Assembly: GCA_023401495.1 (NCBI GenBank)
Contig: JAEXDU010000172.1
Span: 1 to 35,721 of the forward strand
From: Bacillota bacterium
GTDB lineage: Bacteria > Bacillota > Clostridia > Oscillospirales > Acutalibacteraceae
DNA length: 35,721 bases
Direction: 5' to 3'
The notes beneath the pieces were generated by a model. The model was not told the DNA's origin. It was given only the letters and a program-made list of their open reading frames with translations, and made no database searches. Shown here piece by piece: positions 31,541-35,721 of this stretch; positions within the stretch are counted from its first letter, which is position 1, and every line of letters starts with the position of its first letter. A program made the position numbers and the translations under genes.

Positions 31541-32650
31541 TTATCCCAACAGAATATCTGCAATCAAAATGTTCGAAACCAGAAAACCCTTTGGCGTAAA
31601 GCGGATGTTTTCCTCATCGCACACCACCAGTCCCCGTTCCACATAACGACGAGCTCTTTTCAAATACTCTTCCGGGAGGGGTCTGCCAAAACGGCTCTGA
31701 TATTCCTTTTGCTGCAAGCCGCCGCACAGGCGAAGCTGCAGCATGGCGTATTCTTCCGGCGAACCGCCGTCGCCCTCGCAGATGTTGCGTGGCTCCTGCA
31801 GAAAGGCTTCCAGGTCGCCGGGGTAGTAATAGCGCCGGCCGTCGATGAACGAGTGTGCGGACGGCCCCGCCCCGTAATATTCTTCCGCATTCCAGTATTT
31901 CAGATTATGGCGGCTCTCATAGCCGGGAACAGCGAAGTTCGATACCTCATACTGGTGGAACCCGGCCTGCTCCAGCTCACGGCAGGCCAGCAGATACAGC
32001 TCCGCAGATTCATCTTCATCCGGCAGGATCATATCGTCTCGGCGGTCGTAATATACCGTGCCCTGCTCAATTTTGAGCAGGTAAGAGGAAACGTGCTGCA
32101 CACCGCAATCGGCGCAGAAAGCGATCGACCGCTGAAGGCTTTCACTGGTCTGCTGTTGTACTGCCAGCATCAAATCGAGAGAAATGTTGTCGAACCCGGC
32201 CTGCTGTGCTTCCCGCACCGCCTGCCGCACCTGATCGATCGAGTGGCGGCGCCCCAGAAGGCGCAGTTCCTCCTCATCGGCGGACTGCAGGCCCATCGAA
32301 AGACGGTTGACTCCGGCTTTCCGCAGGGTTTCGAAAAATCCCGGTTCATATTCCCCGGGATTGACCTCCACTGTGATCTCCGCCCCGCTGAGGCCCCAGT
32401 TCTGCCGCACGGCGTCAAGCAGCCCGGCAATCCGGTTTGCGCCCAGCACAGAGGGGGTTCCGCCGCCGAAATACACGGTGTCCGCCTCGCGGTTCAGCCG
32501 TGTGGCAGCGGCGTACAGCAAACGCTTCATCTGCTCGGTGTAAGCGTCTTTCTCTTCTTCTTTGCCCCGGATCGAGTAAAAATCGCAGTAGGGGCATTTC
32601 GCTTTGCAGAATGGTACATGCAGATACAGACCTATAGGTGTGCGGCTCAT
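31541..32650 (-). CDS. hemW: Radical SAM heme chaperone HemW
   Basis: A 369-residue radical SAM protein of the HemN/HemW family. The cluster-binding cysteines are Cys15, Cys19 and Cys22 in HVPFCKAKCPYCDFYS. A Phe follows (CDF) where true coproporphyrinogen dehydrogenase HemN has a fourth cysteine, so this is HemW-type, a heme-trafficking protein. GGGTPS and EVNPGEY are family motifs. It lies 24 bases after lepA on the minus strand, the common Firmicute order lepA-hemW. No heme-biosynthesis gene is in the window, so its client here is unclear. Confidence 0.92.
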   Translation of the reverse strand: MSRTPIGLYLHVPFCKAKCPYCDFYSIRGKEEEKDAYTEQMKRLLYAAATRLNREADTVYFGGGTPSVLGANRIAGLLDAVRQNWGLSGAEITVEVNPGEYEPGFFETLRKAGVNRLSMGLQSADEEELRLLGRRHSIDQVRQAVREAQQAGFDNISLDLMLAVQQQTSESLQRSIAFCADCGVQHVSSYLLKIEQGTVYYDRRDDMILPDEDESAELYLLACRELEQAGFHQYEVSNFAVPGYESRHNLKYWNAEEYYGAGPSAHSFIDGRRYYYPGDLEAFLQEPRNICEGDGGSPEEYAMLQLRLCGGLQQKEYQSRFGRPLPEEYLKRARRYVERGLVVCDEENIRFTPKGFLVSNILIADILLG

Positions 32651-32674
32651 AATCCCTCCGTTCGAAATGTTCGT

Positions 32675-34483
32675 CTATTCGTCCAGTTTCAAAACGCTCA
32701 TGAATGCGTCCTGCGGTACCTCTACGGTGCCGAGCTGGCGCATGCGTTTTTTTCCTTCTTTCTGCTTTTCCAGCAGCTTTTTCTTTCGTGTGATGTCGCC
32801 GCCATAGCACTTGGCCAGAACGTCCTTGCGCATGGCCCGTACGGTTTCGCGCGCGATAATGCGGCCGCCGATGCATGCCTGAATCGGCACCTCAAAAAGC
32901 TGGCGCGGAATTTTCTCCGCCAGCTTCTCCGTCATTTTGCGTGCGCGGGGGTACGCCTTATCCGCGTGGATGATAAACGACAGCGCGTCCACCATTTCAC
33001 CGTTCAGCAGAATATCGAGCTTGACGAGGTTCGATTTCTCGTAGCCGATCAGCTCGTAGTCAAACGACGCATAGCCGCGGGTGCGGCTTTTCAGCGCGTC
33101 AAAAAAGTCATAGATAATCTCATTGAGCGGCAGGGTGTAGTGAATGTCCACGCGGTCGGTATCCAGATATTTCATGTCCTGGAACACGCCGCGCCGTTCC
33201 TGGCAAAGCTCCATGATGTTTCCCACATATTCTGACGGCGAATAGATGTGCGCGTTCGTCATCGGCTCCTCCGCCATCGAGATCAGCGTCGGGTCGGGGT
33301 AGTTGGTGGGGTTGTCCACATAGACCACCTCGCCGTCCGTTTTGGTGATGCGGTACACAACGCTGGGCGCGGTCGTGACAAGATCAAGATCGTATTCGCG
33401 TTCCAGGCGCTCCTGAATGATCTCCATATGCAGCAGGCCCAGAAAGCCGCAGCGGAAACCGAAGCCCAGCGCGATCGAGGTCTCCGGTTCAAAGGAAAGC
33501 GCCGCGTCATTGAGCTGCAGGCGCTCAAGCGCCTCGCGCAGGTCGGAATAATGCGCGCCGTCCGCCGGGTATACGCCGCAGAACACCATTGGCTGCGCCG
33601 CACGGTAGCCGGGGAGCGGCTCCTTGGCCGGGCGATTTGCCAGCGTGACGGTGTCGCCTACGCGCGCCTCCTTGACCGCTTTGATCGAAGCGGAGATATA
33701 ACCCACCTCGCCCGCATACAGGCTTTCGGTCGGCTCCATACCGGTCGCGCGCAGGTAGCCCACCTCCACTACGGTGAACTCACTGCCGGAGGCCATCATG
33801 TGGATTTGATCGCCGGCGCGCACCGTACCGTCCTTTACGCGGACATAGACGATGACCCCGCGGTAGGAATCGTAGTAGGAATCGAAAATCAGTGCCTGGA
33901 GCGGCGCTGTTTCGTCGCCTTCCGGCGGAGGGATGTCCTTCACGACGCGTTCCATCACCTGGTCGATGTTCAGGCCGGCTTTGGCCGAAACGCAGGGCGC
34001 GTCCTCTGCCGGCAGGCCGATCACATCCTCGATTTCCGCCTTCACCCGGTCCGGGTCGGCGCTGGGCAGATCGATCTTGTTGATCACCGGCACGATCTCC
34101 AGCCCGGCGTCGAGCGCCAGGTACGTGTTGGCCAGCGTCTGCGCCTCAATCCCCTGCGAGGCGTCCACCACCAGCAGTGCGCCCTCGCAGGCCGCCAAAG
34201 ACCGCGATACCTCATAGTTGAAGTCCACGTGGCCGGGGGTATCGATCAGATTGAAAATATAGTCCTGCTCATCCTGGGCATGGTATACCAGCGTAACCGC
34301 GTGCGCCTTGATCGTAATGCCGCGTTCCCGCTCCAGATCCATGTTATCCAGAAGCTGATTTTCCATGTCCCGCAGTGCAACCGCTTTTGTCTGCTCTAAA
34401 ATACGGTCGGCCAATGTGCTTTTTCCATGGTCAATATGGGCGATAATACTGAAATTTCTGATTCTGTTTCTTGGAATCGACAT
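32675..34483 (-). CDS. lepA: Elongation factor 4 (LepA), back-translocating ribosomal GTPase
   Basis: A 602-residue translation GTPase that remodels stalled or mistranslocated ribosomes. The G domain shows AHIDHGKSTLADR (15-27), the DTPGHVDF G3 motif and NKIDLP G4. Domain 2, the EF-G-like domains and the LepA-specific C-terminal domain (ending with GKKRMRQLGTVEVPQDAFMSVLKLDE) follow. ATG 34483 behind CAGGTGA gives the usual MSIPRNRIRNFSIIAH; an upstream TTG (34504) is in frame but lacks support. It is cotranscribed with hemW. Confidence 0.97.
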   Translation of the reverse strand: MSIPRNRIRNFSIIAHIDHGKSTLADRILEQTKAVALRDMENQLLDNMDLERERGITIKAHAVTLVYHAQDEQDYIFNLIDTPGHVDFNYEVSRSLAACEGALLVVDASQGIEAQTLANTYLALDAGLEIVPVINKIDLPSADPDRVKAEIEDVIGLPAEDAPCVSAKAGLNIDQVMERVVKDIPPPEGDETAPLQALIFDSYYDSYRGVIVYVRVKDGTVRAGDQIHMMASGSEFTVVEVGYLRATGMEPTESLYAGEVGYISASIKAVKEARVGDTVTLANRPAKEPLPGYRAAQPMVFCGVYPADGAHYSDLREALERLQLNDAALSFEPETSIALGFGFRCGFLGLLHMEIIQERLEREYDLDLVTTAPSVVYRITKTDGEVVYVDNPTNYPDPTLISMAEEPMTNAHIYSPSEYVGNIMELCQERRGVFQDMKYLDTDRVDIHYTLPLNEIIYDFFDALKSRTRGYASFDYELIGYEKSNLVKLDILLNGEMVDALSFIIHADKAYPRARKMTEKLAEKIPRQLFEVPIQACIGGRIIARETVRAMRKDVLAKCYGGDITRKKKLLEKQKEGKKRMRQLGTVEVPQDAFMSVLKLDE

Positions 34484-34560
34484 GCTGTCACCTGATTCTC
34501 CCAACTGCTCAAAATTGTGCGTGCTGAATCTTCAAATAAATTGGAATGATGTAATACAAT

Positions 34561-34569
34561 ATTATACCA
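34561..34569 (-). promoter_or_regulatory. Extended -10 element for lepA
   Basis: On the minus strand TGTGGTATAAT, with the -10 TATAAT at 34561-34566. No good -35 is visible 17-18 bases upstream, but the extended -10 may compensate. It lies about 80 bases upstream of the lepA ATG. Confidence 0.5.
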
Positions 34570-34663
34570 CAAATCCCGTGAATTGGAAAGAAAAATGTAG
34601 TTCAGCCGCGGCTGGCGGCTGGGAAAAAACGGTCGGAAAACTGGGAAAAGAGGTATAGATTTC

Positions 34664-34688
34664 CGGTGTTTGCTTATAATAAACACCG
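34664..34688. promoter_or_regulatory. Dyad CGGTGTTT-N9-AAACACCG upstream of gerA
   Basis: A perfect 8-bp inverted repeat whose 9-base centre contains TATAAT. It is the only striking feature of the 244-base gap between divergent lepA and gerA. A sporulation-sigma promoter is expected for a germination gene, but I could not identify one with confidence. Confidence 0.4.
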
Positions 34689-34727
34689 AATTCGTGTTAC
34701 GCAGGAAAAGATCGGAGATGATTTGAT

Positions 34728-35721
34728 TTGTGGAACCCATTCCGTCCCAAACAGGAGGAAAAGCAGAAACGGATCGATGAGGTGCTGGACCAGAGTTCCG
34801 GGCAGTCTGAAGCGGCCAACCAGAGCCAGGAGGAAGTCCTCTTCCCTTCTATGGAAGAAAACGGCCGGCGCTTTGAAGAGCTGTTCCAAGACAACGATAC
34901 CATTATCTGCCGTAAAATACAAAACGCCTTTTATCCGTGGCTGGAATACCGGTTGTATTACAGCGACGGGATGGTCAGCTCAACCCTTCTGCACGACGGC
35001 GTGCTGCGCCCGTTGATCGAGTCGCGTGAAAAACCGGGGCGCGATCTGGCCGAAAGCCTGTCAAAGCAGATTCTCACCGCCAGCGATGTTCAGATCAGCG
35101 AGAAATGGAAGGACGTGTGCGACGGCGTTACCTACGGCGACGCGATTCTGTTTTTGCCGCACTCCTCCCGGGCGCTGATTCTGTCCGCCAAAAATTTTCA
35201 GCTGCGCGGAGTGGATGAGCCGGAAGCGGAAAGAGTTCTTTCGGGTCCGCGCGAGGGCTTTAACGAAAGCCTGCTCAATAATCTGACCCTGATCCGGCGC
35301 AGGCTGCGCACGCACGATTTAAAGCTCAAATTCCGCACCTTTGGCCGCCGTACCCAGACAAAGGCCTGTATCTGCTATCTGGACAGTCTCGTCAACAAGA
35401 ACATATTGAAGCTCCTGGAAGAGAGGCTGAACAATATCGATATCGACGGCGTGCTGGACACGAACTATCTTTCCGAACTGGTTCGTGATTCCAACTTATC
35501 GCCGTTTCGCAGTACAGGCTATACCGAGCGGCCCGACGTGGTGGCTGCAAAGCTTCTGGAGGGGCGGATCGCTATTTTTCTTGACGGTACCCCGGTTGCT
35601 CTGACGGTGCCTTATTTGTTTATCGAAAATTTTCAGAGCAGCGAGGATTATTATCTCAACTTTTTCTATACCTCTTTTTCGCGCATGCTTCGCATCCTCG
35701 GATTTTTCATGACCATTACCG
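34728..35721 (+). CDS. GerA-family spore germination protein (5' part)
   Basis: The first 331 codons of a germinant receptor A subunit, cut by the window end. The start is TTG at 34728 with GGAGATG 7 bases upstream, giving MWNPFRPKQEEKQKR. A charged cytosolic N-terminal domain follows, with the family-typical SGPREGFNESLLNNLTLIRRRLR, FGRRTQTKACICYLDSLVN, IDIDGVLDTNYLSELV and TERPDVVAAKLLEGRIAIFLDGTP. The membrane domain begins near the edge. Receptors of this class sit in the inner spore membrane and respond to small germinants, often amino acids. It shows the organism belongs to a spore-forming lineage. The remaining receptor genes would lie beyond the window. Confidence 0.93.
   Translation, partial: MWNPFRPKQEEKQKRIDEVLDQSSGQSEAANQSQEEVLFPSMEENGRRFEELFQDNDTIICRKIQNAFYPWLEYRLYYSDGMVSSTLLHDGVLRPLIESREKPGRDLAESLSKQILTASDVQISEKWKDVCDGVTYGDAILFLPHSSRALILSAKNFQLRGVDEPEAERVLSGPREGFNESLLNNLTLIRRRLRTHDLKLKFRTFGRRTQTKACICYLDSLVNKNILKLLEERLNNIDIDGVLDTNYLSELVRDSNLSPFRSTGYTERPDVVAAKLLEGRIAIFLDGTPVALTVPYLFIENFQSSEDYYLNFFYTSFSRMLRILGFFMTIT

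Noticed and set aside
31412..34399. Long plus-strand frames of 607 and 383 codons
   Set aside because: They run opposite hemW and lepA, which have clear motifs and correct family lengths.
1..35721. CRISPR arrays, tRNA, rRNA and transposase genes
   Set aside because: No regularly spaced repeats, cloverleaf sequences, rRNA signatures or transposase motifs were seen. Tools were not available to exclude degenerate cases.

Overview
The window comes from a spore-forming anaerobic Firmicute, most likely a clostridial butyrate producer of the Oscillospiraceae type. The signs are a complete glutamate-to-butyrate pathway, a GerA-family germinant receptor gene at the right edge, clostridial AGGAGG ribosome sites, a Feo iron locus with DUF2325 and DUF3793 genes, and moderately high GC. 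The exact taxon cannot be fixed from the sequence alone.

Layout. (1) 0.3-2.4 kb: a two-component system resembling GlnK/GlnL (YcbA/YcbB), a glutamine-responsive pair in Bacillus. (2) 2.4-2.85 kb: a gene-free, repeat-like spacer ending in a strong terminator. (3) 2.85-5.2 kb, minus strand: thl and hbd, the acetyl-CoA route toward crotonyl-CoA. (4) 5.6-6.3 kb: an IclR-family regulator divergent from thl. (5) 6.5-20.3 kb, plus strand: gcdD, gcdC, gcdA, a butyryl/4-hydroxybutyrate-type CoA-transferase, crt, bcd, etfB, etfA, gctA, gctB, hgdC, hgdA, hgdB, closed by a strong terminator. Together they take 2-hydroxyglutarate through its CoA ester to glutaconyl-CoA, crotonyl-CoA, butyryl-CoA and butyrate. 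The thl/hbd products join at crotonyl-CoA through crt. The membrane beta subunit of the decarboxylase (gcdB) and a 2-hydroxyglutarate dehydrogenase are not in the window. (6) 20.3-21.1 kb: a gene-free stretch dominated by a long imperfect inverted repeat of about 560 bp. (7) 21.15-24.7 kb: an XpaC / TelA / LemA-like / TPM-domain envelope or stress cassette. (8) 24.9-25.5 kb: a small HD-GYP protein. (9) 25.75-30.9 kb: a DtxR-family regulator divergent from feoA-feoA-feoB, a tiny Cys-rich FeoB-associated membrane protein, DUF2325 and DUF3793 proteins and a flavodoxin. (10) 30.9-31.5 kb: a small protein and an XRE regulator, divergent, sharing two dyad operators. (11) 31.5-34.5 kb, minus strand: lepA-hemW. 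(12) From 34.73 kb: the start of a gerA-type gene, cut by the window end.

Most genes are recognisable families. The less ordinary material is in the non-coding DNA: the long inverted repeat, a repeated AAATGAATTT dyad around the IclR gene and the pathway promoters, GTTAG/CTAAC dyads around the iron genes, paired TATGC/GCATA operators at the XRE gene, and GC-rich structured spacers inside the butyrate gene sets. I see no CRISPR array, rRNA, tRNA or transposase gene. Coordinates of promoters and operators were read by eye and have not been tested by alignment.
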